Origin: Oopsacas minuta
Lineage: Eukaryota; Porifera; Hexactinellida; Lyssacinosida; Leucopsacidae
Length of the DNA: 64,000 bases
NCBI GenBank assembly: GCA_024704765.1
Contig: JAKMXF010000311.1
Span: 70,735-134,734 of the forward strand
Reading direction: 5' to 3'
Shown: piece after piece, positions 30,375 to 43,900 of the stretch
Numbering within the stretch: position 1 is the stretch's first letter
How the letters are laid out: every line of letters starts with the position of its first letter
Notes under the pieces: generated by a model
What the model was told of the DNA's origin: nothing
The model's database searches: none
The model's input: the letters and a program-made list of their open reading frames with translations, nothing else
Program-made: the position numbers and the translations under genes

Positions 30375-33300
30375 TCATTTAAACTTTTCGCGTTCATTAG
30401 CCAACGCAAGCTGACGAACGTTTTTGATAGCGCCAGCAGCTGCTTCTTGTAGAATATCATCCTTTGATCCTACCATCTCAACCAAAAGTTTCACTGCATT
30501 ATTATCATGCATTGTAATACAATTATCTGGATCCTTAGATAGTTCAAAAAGTGCCCTAGCTGTTGCACGATGAACGAGCGGATCTGATGACTTCAAGTAT
30601 TGTACTAGCGGCGCAACAGCTTTACACTGACCAAAGCTAATCCGATTATTTCCCCATGTAGAACAACGTGCAATTGTCTCGGCTAAATGCATACGCAGAT
30701 GGTCATCAGCAGTGTGTGTTAGTTTAGCTAATAAAGGCACTACTCCATGGTCTGTGATAACACCAAGATTTTCCTCATCTTTGGCAATACAGGAAATAGC
30801 AGCACAAACTGATGCGACCAATTCTTTATAATCAGACTGTAATAGACTTACAATCAGTTCTAAACCACCTACAAATGAACGTACCAATTCACCAGCATCT
30901 TTTGTATAATTTGTACAAGGACAGATAGCCCAGCATGCGCTAGCTTGTAGCTCTGGTTTGCCCGTTTTCAAAAGAGACCAGAGCAACCTAACGCCATCCT
31001 GTTTCTCAATCTGATTCATACTATCAGGATCCTGTGCAGCTTGCTCGATTGCTTTGGTGGCATTTATGAGGAGGGATTGATTTGTTCCTTCAATTAGAAA
31101 ATAATATAATGTACGTATAGGTAAAGAGATAATCACACAAAATGCAATAATAAGCATTACGAATATTATTAGAGTGAAACCTGGAGATAGAAAAATCCTA
31201 TTTGGGAATATAAATAATTATCTGCCCTTTACTATTCCCCTTCAACACTTTTGCGTAATATTTGAATTTAAAAATTCCAGTTTTTCATGTTCTAAATAGA
31301 ATATTCCTGATATAGGTACAATCGAAAATAGCCAGAAATATGTTTTGTTGAGTGACCCGGGGTTCTTAAAATGTTGGCAATTAGGACTTATTTCTCATAA
31401 TTTTTTGTTTCTAGGAACAGGAGAGGTGAAATAATAGTATTTGATAGGAAATTTGAAAGTGATACGACTTGCCTATGTCTACATCAAATGAACCTAAGTT
31501 TATTCGTATCCATAGTCCAAAAACTACTTAAAATTGAAAATTGGCATGTACTGTTGTCAACGAAGCTAAGTTGATTGAAATGATCAAACACATCATTGAA
31601 AATGATGGACGCTTTAGGAATAGCAGAAATTGCTGGAAATATAGTTGTAAATTATTGTCTATGTAGAAACGAATTTATAATAGCTGATTAAAGAAAGATA
31701 CAAGGCAAAAATAATTAAGAACAAATTAGATCAATTTACACAGCATTAAGTTATAAAAGTGTTAACACACTTTAACGAAATGTCTCTACATAAATCTAAT
31801 TAACGTATTTCCTTCAGGGCAAATTTATGCGCTAACCTATCCCACGCAGACAAAATTCTGACATTTTTGGGGAAATAATTAAATGATTTCGTTGGGCTGT
31901 GTTGACGCAATTACGCTGAATTATTCCTATAGGGAACAAAAGAAGGCTACTTATGAGTACTTGATAAACCAGAGATTAAGTAAAATAAGGATCGTGGGTG
32001 CTTTAGATATAAACACATTATTCAGAACAAAAGACCAAAATTCGACTGGAAAGTAATTTCTGTATCACATTAGAAGGTAATTAAACTAATACACCAGTGA
32101 ATGGATATTTAATTTGTATGAGAATTAGAGCATTTAAGATTATCAAATTTGAATAGAGTATATGAACTTATCATATTAAATAATTATTAATTAGTATACT
32201 TCAGATTGGCGGTCAAATCATGGTCGCGAAAGTATGGTGCGGCAACAGTTTAAGTTCTGCAAATTATCTAAGACAGGTTTTGTAAGAATGGATGCTCAAA
32301 ATAATCATATTAAGCAGAAAATTCAAATACAGCACATAATAATCGTGATGTATCAATCTAATCCACTTTAATTTTGGGATGAAATAAATAAAAACCAAAA
32401 AAACCTTTCCAAAACCTTTTAAACACCAATTCACTGCGTTACATACAATGCTTTTTGAACCAACAATACATCGGCGAATTCTAACAACAGGCCAGGATAG
32501 GATTTTGGCATTGACAAACAATGCTTTTGCTTATATTTTCCATAAACTATCAAAAACATGAAGAGTCAATTATTAGAGTGCTTCTTTGGCAATTTTTGAC
32601 ATAATCAATTCGTAATTAGTTACAGGCCTAGGATTATTCATGGTTTGGTTAATATATTTGTGTATCTGAATTGAAGTTCAGATTAATTCTAACGAGAAAT
32701 AAAGAGGCAATTTTTCTGTGAGTTTTTATATACAACTTTGATTCAAAAGACAAGAAGAAATCGTGGTAAGTTCTCTCGCTTTCCGTTTATTGACGAGGGA
32801 TCTAAATCTGCCTTGGCGTGAATAGAATAAACTACAGTCCCTAGAATTGAAAAATGACAGAGACTACTATTCACGTTTATTTAGCATCATTACTAATATG
32901 TAAATCCTAAGTATTTGAATAAAAATAGCACAAATATTGTCTAACAATGCTTTTGAACTACGAAGTTGTATTGCTTAACCATAAAAGCGCAGGCCAATAG
33001 AATTAATATGAATTTCTATTAATAACGAACTTAAATAAAGAAAATTATGTAACATAATGATATTAACGAAAAGAAGTTAAAATATACTGGGATTGATTAA
33101 AATTATGAATTCTATTAGAAATTGCACGATTTCATGTACGAAAATCGAATAAATAGGTATTACTTCATATATTAAATTATCTCATTCACACTATATAATT
33201 ATAGTTTGGATACCAAACATTTCTATAATTCTGCGAAAAATGATGAAAATTAGTAATTTTAGATTTGTTAGAATGTTTCTATCAAATATTTGCAACTGTT

Positions 33301-36300
33301 AGATCGGAATTCTATAATAATCTGAAAAAAGCCACATAACGAAAAAATCTGCAGAAGTAGACCTAATTAATAAATAAAATATGTAATAGGAAATAATATA
33401 TTTGAGGATTATTCGGCTGAACTCATAGTTAAACTGAATATCATATGAAAAGGATATTGCAATCTTAAACAGGGTTACACCAATAATTGATGGCTTTGCA
33501 AAAAGTAAATTTGAAAGTATTTCTGAACATTTAGTTGAAAGTCTATACTACAGGATGTTTACAAGTATATATGGTAGAAACACAGGCAATATTTGGTGAA
33601 ATTCTACTATTTGATTATGTATCACGCAAATAATCAAATAGTAAGAAAGTTAGCAGTACAATTTGACGCTCCTAGTTCGTAGTACAGTAACCGAAAATAG
33701 TATTAATAGCCTAATCCGGATAATACCATCAATTTTCAGTTCCTTTCAAAAATCTGCATAAGTCGAAAACACACTAATTTCAATTTATAGTGTCATGAGT
33801 GTATCAATATTAGTCAATTCTCTGAACGATTCGTTGGTCAATTGGTTGTATAGCATTGCTTAAACTGTGCACTATCTTGCCAGAATACCTTGTATATCTT
33901 AATGTAAATAAACCTCAAATGATTTCGCTCACAACGTAGTTAATACGGTAAACTCCGCTTAATAGGGTAGCAACTTTAAGCGGAAAAATGTGCTAGATTA
34001 ACCGGGGAGCAACTTAACACTATTTGTACGGTTCTGTTTTGATCAGGTGACCCGAATAACTCTAGCTTAATCATGCGAGTCTACTGATGTATTTCAATAA
34101 TCAACCAAAATTCAAGATTAAATATTCATACGTATAATCAAATATAATTCTAAAGTCCACCCAGTCATATCCAATATATAGAAATTGAATTACTTAATGT
34201 CGGCGGCATCGTCGGCGAGATTTTATTCTATACACTTTTCAGTGTTGGGAATGTTATGCATTTTTCCTGAATTAGTGAAGGTTATTTGGTATTTAATACA
34301 GTGGAGTTTCCCAAAACGGACATTCCAAAAGGCGGACAACACCTCTACAACGGACAAGCTCGTGGAACAAATTAAGTTAATAATACATGTAAATAGTATT
34401 TAATCAATCTCTGAGAAGCGGACATCTCACCTATAAATGACAAAATCTATTCCCAATGTATCCGTTATAGGGAGACTCCAATGTGTACTAACCCTACAAT
34501 TTTATCTCAGTGACATCAGGTAACCCTCACAAAATTATAAATTCATACCTTTTAGAAGTTGTACTAGCGGAATAATACCACCAGCCTTCCTAATAGCAAT
34601 TCTATTGTCAGAGTCTTTAGCACATTGTCCTATAGCTCCTACTACGTTAATCAACACCCCTTCCGGCTGGCCAGATAACAGCCCGACTAAATGAGAGATA
34701 GCATTCTGTTTCTTGAATTGTTTCACGTTAACTGGAGACATCGAGCACTTCCATATCGCTCCGGTAGCAGCAGCTAGTAACTCTTTATTCTTGACTTGAG
34801 AGAGAAGCTTTACTAATGGAGTGAGTCCATTGAATTCACGTACTAAATTCCTCGTTTCAGGTTCTTCTGCGCATTTGAATATTGCAGACGCGCAGTGCAT
34901 TTTCAACTCTTCACTTTCATTAGTCAATCCTTTCACAAAATCTTCTATCATTCCCTCCTGACGAATAAGTTTACGATATTCAGGCCTAGAGAATAAAAAA
35001 CAGGCATTTCAAAACTATTTCATGTTCATCGTTCGGAATGATCATCACCCATTATTAAACAAACCCATAAGATAATTACGCGAATTATACAGCACAACCC
35101 CTATAATATGGTGATATTATGTACTTTTGAGTTGTCTGTCTAGTTAGTATCGTTATAGCCGTATTTATCTATTAGTATGCTATATGGGCATGATGCATGA
35201 TGATACGTATAGTGATAATTTCTCGTGTTCCCCCATTATCCAACATCCACAATTGACTATACATAATTTGAGAACTTTGATTTCTTAGGTAGAACATAAT
35301 ATAATATTAGTTACCAAGTAACATGGAATTCCCTATTAGCAAATCATATTTTGCATGAATTTTTCGTTGATAATACGCGAATTTATCATTAAGATTTATA
35401 GTATATCCCATGTCTAATATGAATTCTACGTATTTGAAGATCATACATTATACATATGGTGATAAGTTTCACTAGTGACACAGGGTTGGAAATTCTGAAA
35501 CGTATTAGTGAGTATCTCATAGAAATCTTTAGAAACTCTTTTATCAGAATACGTAGATTGCGAATTAGATACCAAATAGCCTTTGAATTATAATCTTTTA
35601 CTGTATTGACATCAAGAATAGGCCCACTATTGTATTATTTGTAAGGTAATTTTGGATATAATGAATACTTTAATCTGAGTAGGGAAATATTTGAAATATA
35701 TGAATATGAAGGGTAATACTTCCATAGCGATAAAACTATATGATTAATTATAATTCAAATATGCCCTTTCAGTAACATTGAATAATATTATAATCAAGAT
35801 AGTAGAGAAACATCTGAATGAACTGAGGGGTATAACGTATTGTATTCAAGTAGGCAATGAAGAAACACTATAATTTCTGGTCTTATATTCGTATAGATAG
35901 GACTGCCTAATTTTCTAATGATGTATTAGATAGTATCAAATGATATAACTGTGCGTATATGAATTAATAAAATAGAAAAACCTCTAATTCATGGAAAATA
36001 GCTATATTATGACGTTAAGATTACTTTAAGAATTGGAAACTGACACACGTACAATTATATTTGAAAAATTGAGCAAAAATTTGATGAAAATCGGTGTAAA
36101 TGAATTATCAATTATTAAATAGTGTTGAATTTGGGGTAAGCTGGAAATTCGGGAGAAGTTATACCAGATTTGGAACTAGGTTCACTTTTCAGCACCCGAA
36201 TCTCAATCCCCATCTCAACCCAAGCTCGAAACTGATTTGATTAATCTAATTGAGGGTCAATTTTGGACCTGAAACCCAAAACCAAACCGACCAAACCGAA

Positions 36301-36851
36301 AACACGAGCTCGATAATGAGATATCAACCCTAGGATATTCACCCAAGCTTTGGGGAATAGAGTATAACTCAAGATAATTTAGCACTGATTTTCTAATCAA
36401 GTTGCCAAATATGAGATTCATCTCCAACTTTTTGTATTGAACTACGCGTTTGGTATAATATCTAGCTGCACTATAATTTTGGGAAATGTAACTTCTTGTA
36501 TAATCGCCAATTCACCAAGTTGCATATCAAGCACATATATTTGAAAATAGAAACGAAGTTGTTAAAAACTAACCTTGAAGCACATTCCTGTAACGTTCCA
36601 ACAGCTGGAACAAGAACAGACTGTTTATCACTTTTAAGCAGCTTTGCTAACAGTGGGAATATCCCAGCTCGCTGCATTGCCTCTTTATTTCTATCACTCT
36701 TGCTGCAGCTCCATAGAGCTAATGCACCTGCTTTAGCCACGTCAAGAGGTGTCAAATCAACAACAAGTTTATTAGAATCAACTTTATCTATCGGCATATC
36801 AGCATACTCCAGTATCGCAACTAACTTCGGAATACCGTAATGTTGACGGAC
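30375..36851 (-). CDS. ODAD2: ODAD2/ARMC4, 3' half (three exons)
   Basis: Three exons read on the minus strand: 36851-36574, 34985-34549 and 31087-30375, with matching phases (0 to 2, 2 to 1, 1 to stop), coding about 475 residues of armadillo repeats. Family role: ODAD2 is part of the docking complex that fixes outer dynein arms to ciliary doublet microtubules. Diagnostic blocks are [78 protein letters not shown] and [14 protein letters not shown], collinear with the C-terminal half of animal ARMC4 (about 1040 residues). The last acceptor (GAAG|GAACAAAT) has a weak pyrimidine tract. The N-terminal half is not visible upstream in this window, so the gene is partial here: exons may be too short or distant to see, or lost. 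Confidence 0.88.
33950..34086. repeat. MITE in ODAD2 intron
   Basis: Starts GTAAACTCCGCTTAATAGGG and ends GCTTAATCATGCGAGTCTACTG; weak inverted ends of pogo-like type, boundaries approximate. Confidence 0.4.
34299..34483. repeat. Tigger-like MITE in ODAD2 intron
   Basis: Ends CAGTGGAGTTTCCC and GGGAGACTCCAATG are inverted, TA precedes the left end, and internal AACGGACA / GCGGACA motifs recur. Length about 185 bp. Confidence 0.6.
34986..36573. other. ODAD2 intron
   Basis: A 1588-bp AT-rich intron with no recognised element. Confidence 0.4.
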
Positions 36852-39800
36852 CTAAACAATTCATGTTGATAATTAGAGATAACTTACTCTAGAGATAACT
36901 TTCCTACACAGAGATGGAATTTTGAATCGTCTTGAACTAAAATCGATAAATGTTTAAAACTTAGGGTTAAGAGGTACAAAATTAAAATAGACAAGTATTA
37001 TTTGTGATTTTCAGACAAAGGACAACTCAAAACCTTACGCCAGCGATTCGACCCCCTCTCATAGACTGCAATAGATCCTGCTGACCTACGGCTGGGAACC
37101 GCATAAAGTCAGGACTTAATCATTTGAAAAGTGCGGGAGGTAACCTAATGCTTGTGGTAATCTATCTAGAATTCTGTTTCATATAAATTATCGTTGGGTG
37201 CAATCAACAGATACTATAACTCATAATGAAGGCAGTATTTGGTATAACCAATGCTGACTGCTGTATATGCTAGCGTAACCACAATAATACTAAATTGAAT
37301 TAAATAAGTTTGGCATCCTCGGATGTTAAAGATAGAAGAAACCCACTACTGGGATATAATGTATTGTGTGGGGTAATTATGATGTCACTAAGAAACTCAT
37401 GGAATATATAGCATAATAGATACTAAATGGATTCCTAAAGATTACAGAATATGTTACTTTGGATTCTGGCTAGAAGGAAGATAAATTTAATGACTGATAG
37501 ACTAATGGAGATTACATTCGGCAAAGATTGGCGATATAGTGTTACTGACGATTTGCTAATTGAGAGACAATAATTGCCTAAATAAGGATACTTTTAATTT
37601 TCCAGTCACAACGGAATCATGCTGCTTGGAAAATACACCCCATTTTCATACAGAATTTGGGAAGTAATACGTACTACAGCCGAATCTCGTTAATACGAGC
37701 ACGTTCAATACGAATTTCAGGATAAGACGAACAAATATTTACGAAAAATCAGGTCCCTAAAATGGTTATTCAATTGGAATTAATCTGGTTAATATGAACT
37801 CTGGATAAAGGGAACAAATTATAACCGTCAGTTGGTGTTTGTATTAACCAGTTTCCACTGTATTAGTATTCTCAAAATGAGTATACTACTAGCAAAAAGT
37901 AAATATCTGGGGCAAAGGTTGAATTTGAATAAATTAATTTGTGACAGACTGAACTGACTACTTCCTTAGTTAATGATGCATTTTAGTTTCCTAGTAATTG
38001 ACAAAATATATAATTAACAAAAGAAGTTATGGAGAAAGTTCTAGTTTGCATAAGGATTAGTTCCTGAATATACAAAAAGCACTGGAGAGTTGAAAATTGT
38101 TGCTAAATGATAAATCAATTAAAGCAAATTATTGCAACTAATGCGTCAAACATTATCTTAGATTACCACGTACTAAATAACAGAATATTTTGTGGCCTCC
38201 ACATTCACATGGCATGATTCTCATATCACAACAGAATTCAATTCAAATGTAACAAAATAGATCTTTTGTAAATGCAACATGAAATGATGTCACAGGAATC
38301 CAAGCATTAATTAAGTTAGTAGCAGTCAGATCAAGCAGCAAAATTTGAACACGTGTAGCATATAGGAGACTCAATATCCATCAGTGTTATTAAATCTTGA
38401 CCTTAATATCTCATTGGGTGGATAATTAATGCAATGATTTATGAGTATGATATTATACGTAAGCATTAGTGGAATAAAGTCTATTGAATATAAGAGAAAA
38501 ATTGTAAAATGGGTCTACGTATCACATGCAATAGGATTCCAATAAATGTGAGAATATTGAATATTCGCTAACATGTACCTGGGTCAGAGTTTCACGCGGG
38601 TCGGCCCACTGACATATCGGGAAGTACTCCCATTATGATACACAGTAAGCACTACTCCGCAATCTCAGGTTACTGTTCTGAATTGTCAGGATTGGCTCGT
38701 AAAATAATGCAAGTAAGACATTCCAAAGAATATAAGGTGGGTTGAAATATGAATATTTCACTATGAGTAATACTTTTTAGAATTATTATAAGACGAGTTT
38801 GAACACAGTATTTATTGTAAAAAGTGTAAACCTGTATCCAGCTAATAATTAGAATAGAAATGGTATCGTCAGACAGATTATAATTAAATATTTGATTGAA
38901 ATAGAAACATTAAGGTGGAGTGTTTGATAACATCATTCTGTGTATTAGATTAGGACAGGTAGAAAGGATACATAAAAATATCTAAATGAACACAATTAGA
39001 TCAACTAATGAAAGAAAATTGATGTCATAGGAAGCGGAGAGATTGGTACATGATTTGCTGACCTTTGTGAACTATTGAGTATGTAATTGAATAGGAAATT
39101 TAACTCAAATAACATTAATGAATATACAAAATGATAAATATTATCACAAATGAATATAAGTAAATATTGGAATATTCAATAAACGTAGTATTCAATACAA
39201 AATATTTAAGCATGATCTTCGAATAAATGTTATGCCAAGAATATAATCACAAATATGAAAGGAAAACTATAACAGCAAAACAGTTGATTTGGAAACTGTG
39301 TTAGCTAAAAAATATTTTGCGATACCATTGCAAAATTGTATAATAAAACATAATATTGCAAGAATGGAGATAAGGTATTGCAAATTAATCATTTTGTTTC
39401 GGAGAACACAATTAATTGTAGATCTAAGATGACTTAGGAATTTTTATTTAGAGTAAAAACTATATTTTCACAATTGTATGCATTACATTACATCTTGCCA
39501 GTGAAATATAACTATAATCCTTCTATATGATGAACTTTTCATGATTAGTATTCAGAATCGATTTTCGGGGAGAAATTAACAACAGATTCGAAATAATCAT
39601 CAAAATGTATTGGATGGCGTTGTGGAAGGATTTGCAGCTGGAAAATAAAGTATACAGTCAGTATAAATATATATTACGTATGTGTAAAATAAGAATTTGT
39701 GAAAACATTTGCTGGAAATTAGAACAACATTTGGTTTTTGACAAATTCCTACTATGCAAACAAAAGTCTGATTTCAGTAGAATGATATTTCAACAACGAA

Positions 39801-40045
39801 GATAAACAAATATATGATGTAATTAATAAATAAATAAACAATTGTGAAACAGAAATATTAATCTATGAAAATAATTCCTAAACATTCTCTGAATTCACAA
39901 AGAAAAGTGAAGAAAATCAGTACAAATTGTGGAAATAACTAAGCTGTGTGTAGGTTTAGCTCCAATGCGAGATTACTATAGATAATTTATGAAACTTATC
40001 GTATAGAGTTAGTAAAGTGAATCTATTCCGAATTACTACAAAAAG
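36852..40045. other. Gene-poor region upstream of ODAD2 exons
   Basis: No supported ORF on either strand; searched by eye for missing ODAD2 exons without success. Holds a MITE at 37677-37860 and a tRNA-like but unconvincing patch near 37030-37100. Confidence 0.4.
37677..37860. repeat. MITE family C, copy 1
   Basis: 184 bp flanked by TA, starting CAGCCGAATCTCGTTAATAC and ending GTATTAACCAGTTTCCACTG, imperfectly inverted. Shares its interior (CAATTGG, GGTTAATA) with 62193-62315. Confidence 0.65.
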
Positions 40046-40053
40046 TATAAATA
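40046..40053 (+). promoter_or_regulatory. TATA box of kinase gene 1
   Basis: TATAAATA in the context AAAGTATAAATAGAGATT, 67 bp before the ATG. The identical 18-base context precedes the kinase at 60314. Confidence 0.7.
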
Positions 40054-40112
40054 GAGATTAAATTAAAAGAGAATTATAAGAGAAAAGTACAAATCTTAAA
40101 CAACATACAGCA

Positions 40113-40994
40113 ATGTCTACAGTAATCAGAAATGAAAATGCAGTAAAATCGAGGAGATTTGCCCTCGATAAATATCGTCTTATTAAACAAATTGGTCAAG
40201 GCGGTTGTGGAAAAGTATATCTCGCAAAGAACATTGTAAATTCTGAACAATGTGCAATCAAGAGAATTTGTACACAAACAGCAATAGCCAATAAATATCT
40301 CGCAGATGAGATCAGCACCATGAAAGCAGTTAAACACATACCAGGTGTTGTTCGATACATTGACAGCTTCAAGAAACAAGAAACTACAAACATTGTCATG
40401 GAGCATATCAATGGATGGAATTTACAGAGCATTGTAGAGAATTTGGAATTGGAAGAAAGAGTAATAGCAACTCTCTGTAAAAGTATCTTGAAATCTCTAC
40501 AACAAGTACATGAACTTCAAATCATACACAGAGACATTAAATGCGGTAACATAATGCTCACAAATGATGGAGAAACTAAACTGATTGATTTCGGGTATGC
40601 AACTTACTGTCCTGAAGGTGGGCACGTGAGAAGTGGTAAGATAGGATCCATGTTCTGGATGGCTCCAGAAATTTCACAGAGAAAACCTTACAACGAGAAA
40701 TCAGACATTTGGAGCTTCGGAATTATGGTCATGGAAATGTTTCTTGGAGATCCTCCCTACTATTCAACTGATGAAACCAATGAATTCATCGTAAATCGAC
40801 TGGCACAAGGTGACATACCCATAGTAGATTCAATGTCTAGTGAACTTCAAGAATTCGTACAGAGATGTCTAGCAATATCCCCAGAAGACAGACCATCAGC
40901 TGAGGAACTTCTCAATGATAAATTCCTTGACTCTGCAATTCCCCTTACAGACGTATCTCACAGTGTAGCACAGAATGAAGATAGATTAAAATAA
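40113..40994 (+). CDS. STE20/PAK-like Ser/Thr kinase 1
   Basis: Intronless, 293 residues: essentially a bare kinase domain (about 20-275). All catalytic features are present: Gly loop GQGGCGKV, Lys50 in CAIK, Glu66 in helix C, HRDIKCGN (Asp141), DFG (Asp159) and the activation-loop end GSMFWMAPE, which is the STE20 signature with Met in place of the usual Pro. The HRDIK and WSFGIMVMEM blocks fit STE20/PAK kinases, which act in cytoskeletal and MAP-kinase signalling, but there is no CRIB or other regulatory domain. After about residue 14 it is nearly identical to the kinase at 47111-47989 (about 8 substitutions). A possible polyadenylation signal AATAAA overlaps the stop. Substrates are unknown. 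Confidence 0.92.
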   Translation: MSTVIRNENAVKSRRFALDKYRLIKQIGQGGCGKVYLAKNIVNSEQCAIKRICTQTAIANKYLADEISTMKAVKHIPGVVRYIDSFKKQETTNIVMEHINGWNLQSIVENLELEERVIATLCKSILKSLQQVHELQIIHRDIKCGNIMLTNDGETKLIDFGYATYCPEGGHVRSGKIGSMFWMAPEISQRKPYNEKSDIWSFGIMVMEMFLGDPPYYSTDETNEFIVNRLAQGDIPIVDSMSSELQEFVQRCLAISPEDRPSAEELLNDKFLDSAIPLTDVSHSVAQNEDRLK

Positions 40995-43900
40995 AGATAT
41001 TCTTATAATTTGATATTTAAACGATTAAAATTTATCGCTTTTACATTGACAAACAACAATCAATCATAAATCTGAGTTCCTAAATTTTATCTTAGAACTA
41101 CAAGATTCTGCCATACTATTAGACACATTTTGACAACGGCCCCCCCATTGCGAGAATATGTACAAAGTGAAAAATAATTATATAATCGAACATTGCTCAA
41201 AAGCTAGCAATAATATGTAGATACCATCAATGTACCATAAAATATAGTATCCAAAAATATTGTAAACAAAAATAAATTCCATTGTATTTCTCATGTAATA
41301 TTTCATATACTTTATCCCCATGAAGTAATATCCAATAAAAACCCATAATTATTACTACTATCAGCAATGTATATTGACCTATGATTTCAGTTGACAACAC
41401 TTATGGTACCATCGCAATCAATCGAACTTTGGTATTTACTATTAAGGCTTTGAGATTGCAAGAATTGCGTATTTGAAAAAACTACCTACACAACAACATT
41501 TGAGTTGATCCTACATGCAAAAAGTGAACAATAATTTGTGTGTAAAATGTCATTACATGGGTTATTTACGTAGATAAGCTTGATTTGATGGAATAATAAG
41601 ATTAAATTACAGTCAAATGTACATAAATTTTCCTCAAAGCAGTTACGGACATGATATAGGAGAATTTGCATAGTTAATATTCCCATTAAATTCAGTATTT
41701 TTTCTCATTAAGATTGTGATCTCCCAGAACAAATAGTACTTTAATAACTGTCAAAGAGGCATCAAATCAATTAAAGTTCGTGTTTTAGTGATAATTTTAA
41801 GCCATACTACAAAACGGAAGTAAATTGGCCCAGGAGCTGGTATAATCATACAATTATGGTAACAGTACTAAACTTTTGTCTGTGTAATACTCGTAGGGTG
41901 ATTCCCTCTAGTGTGCAATATGGCTAGTCAGGTTGAATCACACGGAAACATCATGTATGTATGTATGTATGTATGTAAACTTAGGGTACAGTAGAATTAA
42001 CCGCTTGTGTCTACAAAGTAGTAATCCCTTAAAAGAACTAATGTATGTATAACGAAGAGAACTTTAGCAAAATTCCCATGATATAATGCCATATTTACCA
42101 TCAAAATACAAAGTTTCAATGGTCATCGATCAAATGAAATAATCTCAAGTAATTTACCAAAATCAATAAACTTCTCATATAAGCTAGTACAATTTTATTG
42201 AACGTTTAAAACATTTCCAATAAAATTACAAATGGATAAACAAATCCAGGAAGTGAACAGGGCCTTGAAATAAGTATATTCGATCCAAAAAAACTTTAGC
42301 TAGCAACCAAATATTTTCAAAAAGTATGTTCTCCGACCTGATCTGTATCCAATCATTTACGTCAATTAATCACTAATAAAATACTGTAAGAAATAATATG
42401 ATATGTTTGGAAGAAAGCACTTTTCTAGATTATAAATTGCTTAGTGGAGTAATGATGAAATAATGCAACTTACTAATAGTTTACAATGTGTACAGCCCAG
42501 AAAACAAGAAATCAAGACAAGTCCATAGAATTTCTTCCATATATGGTCATTTTGTATTTAGCCGACACTATTATAATTACTAAAGTCAAATTTGATATGA
42601 GAATAGACTAGACTATGAAAAAGATACTTCTCTTGTACTCTAGCCAGTTTATACACCTTGTAGTTGAAATACATTGAGTAAATGGTGAAATAATGACAAT
42701 ATTAGTGCTGTAGCCAAATCAGATGCGGGCTTGGCTGAAACATGTTTCTAACTAACAGTGGCCGAATCGGGAATAATAAAGCTAAATAAATGAACATAAT
42801 ATAAGTATACATGACGTTAAATGAGGTTAATTTCCATTACATTAGTTCTTAGTTCAAAATGATCTTGGAATATCAATGTTAGGATCGTATTTACCACTAG
42901 AGCAAATGTATATTATGTATTCAGCTACCTACGCACAGGTATAAAAGATGTTTGTGCTAAATAGTATGTATAATAGTGAAACGAGGAAGCCATAAGTTTG
43001 AATTCTCATATACATTCACTTAGTATGGTATCTATACGCATTCAGAGATCAGAAGAATGTTATCTTGCACACATGTGCAAAATACACACACCACACAATT
43101 ACGTTAACCCAACTATTCTAATGGAGAGCGAATCAAAACATTACAAAACAAGCATGTAAGGCTTACATGCACAAATACCATGGTTTTGAAACATATTATT
43201 TACTGGACAACATGGACGTAGAGTACACCCTGCACAGGTAGAGCTCATAGATGCGACATCACAGGGAATCTTCGCTTATGTCAGATTTTAGAGGTTGTCG
43301 CATTTAATACAATGAAATAATCATGTATTATTCATTATGTATAGATTGTATACATATTGATTGACTAGCTTACTGAATTGAAAAACATAAATAAATTTGT
43401 TAAATCAATAGAGATTCTGTGTAAATTTGTCTCTGTATTGTTGATCACTTCCTTTATACGTAATTATGTTAGTAAGTCATAATCTGAGCTATACAGTATG
43501 CATTGTAATCAATGGAAGGTGTCTGCATAATATAATGGAATAGTTCAAAACAGAACACTTGAAAAGCCAGTTAGTATCTACTATAAAACAATACAATTCA
43601 CAAACCCAAATTTTTATTAAGCAGTAAGCACAAGCAGAAATGGCTTTACTATTAAATCTCATTGGTTAATAAATCCCGCGTATCAAGAAACCAAAATGCA
43701 AAGATTACATTTACTATAAGAATGGAATCTCAAAAAATTGAGACTAAGAATAATATACTCTGAGAATAATCAGTAAAGAAACGAGAGCTTTTTAACAAAG
43801 CTATTCAATACAATTATATTCTAAGAGCCGAATGTGCAAATAAATGAGAACAAATTAGATAAGAAATTCCAATACATTAACGTACAAATTTCAAGGTAAG

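Larger units (their letters stand above)
31088..34548. other. Large ODAD2 intron
   Basis: A 3461-bp intron, AT-rich, with no ORF worth calling. It holds a 14-bp hairpin (33605-33643) and two MITEs at 33950-34086 and 34299-34483. Confidence 0.5.

Noticed and set aside
37030-37100. tRNA-like A-box and B-box motifs on the minus strand
   Set aside because: GTAGGTCAGCAGG and GGTCGAATC resemble the boxes, but the D, anticodon and T stems do not pair properly. At most a tRNA-derived SINE relic.
40074-40432. ORFs antisense to the kinase genes (also 47673-47983 and 60380-61236)
   Set aside because: Mirror frames of conserved kinase codons; the similarity among them follows from the kinase sequence.
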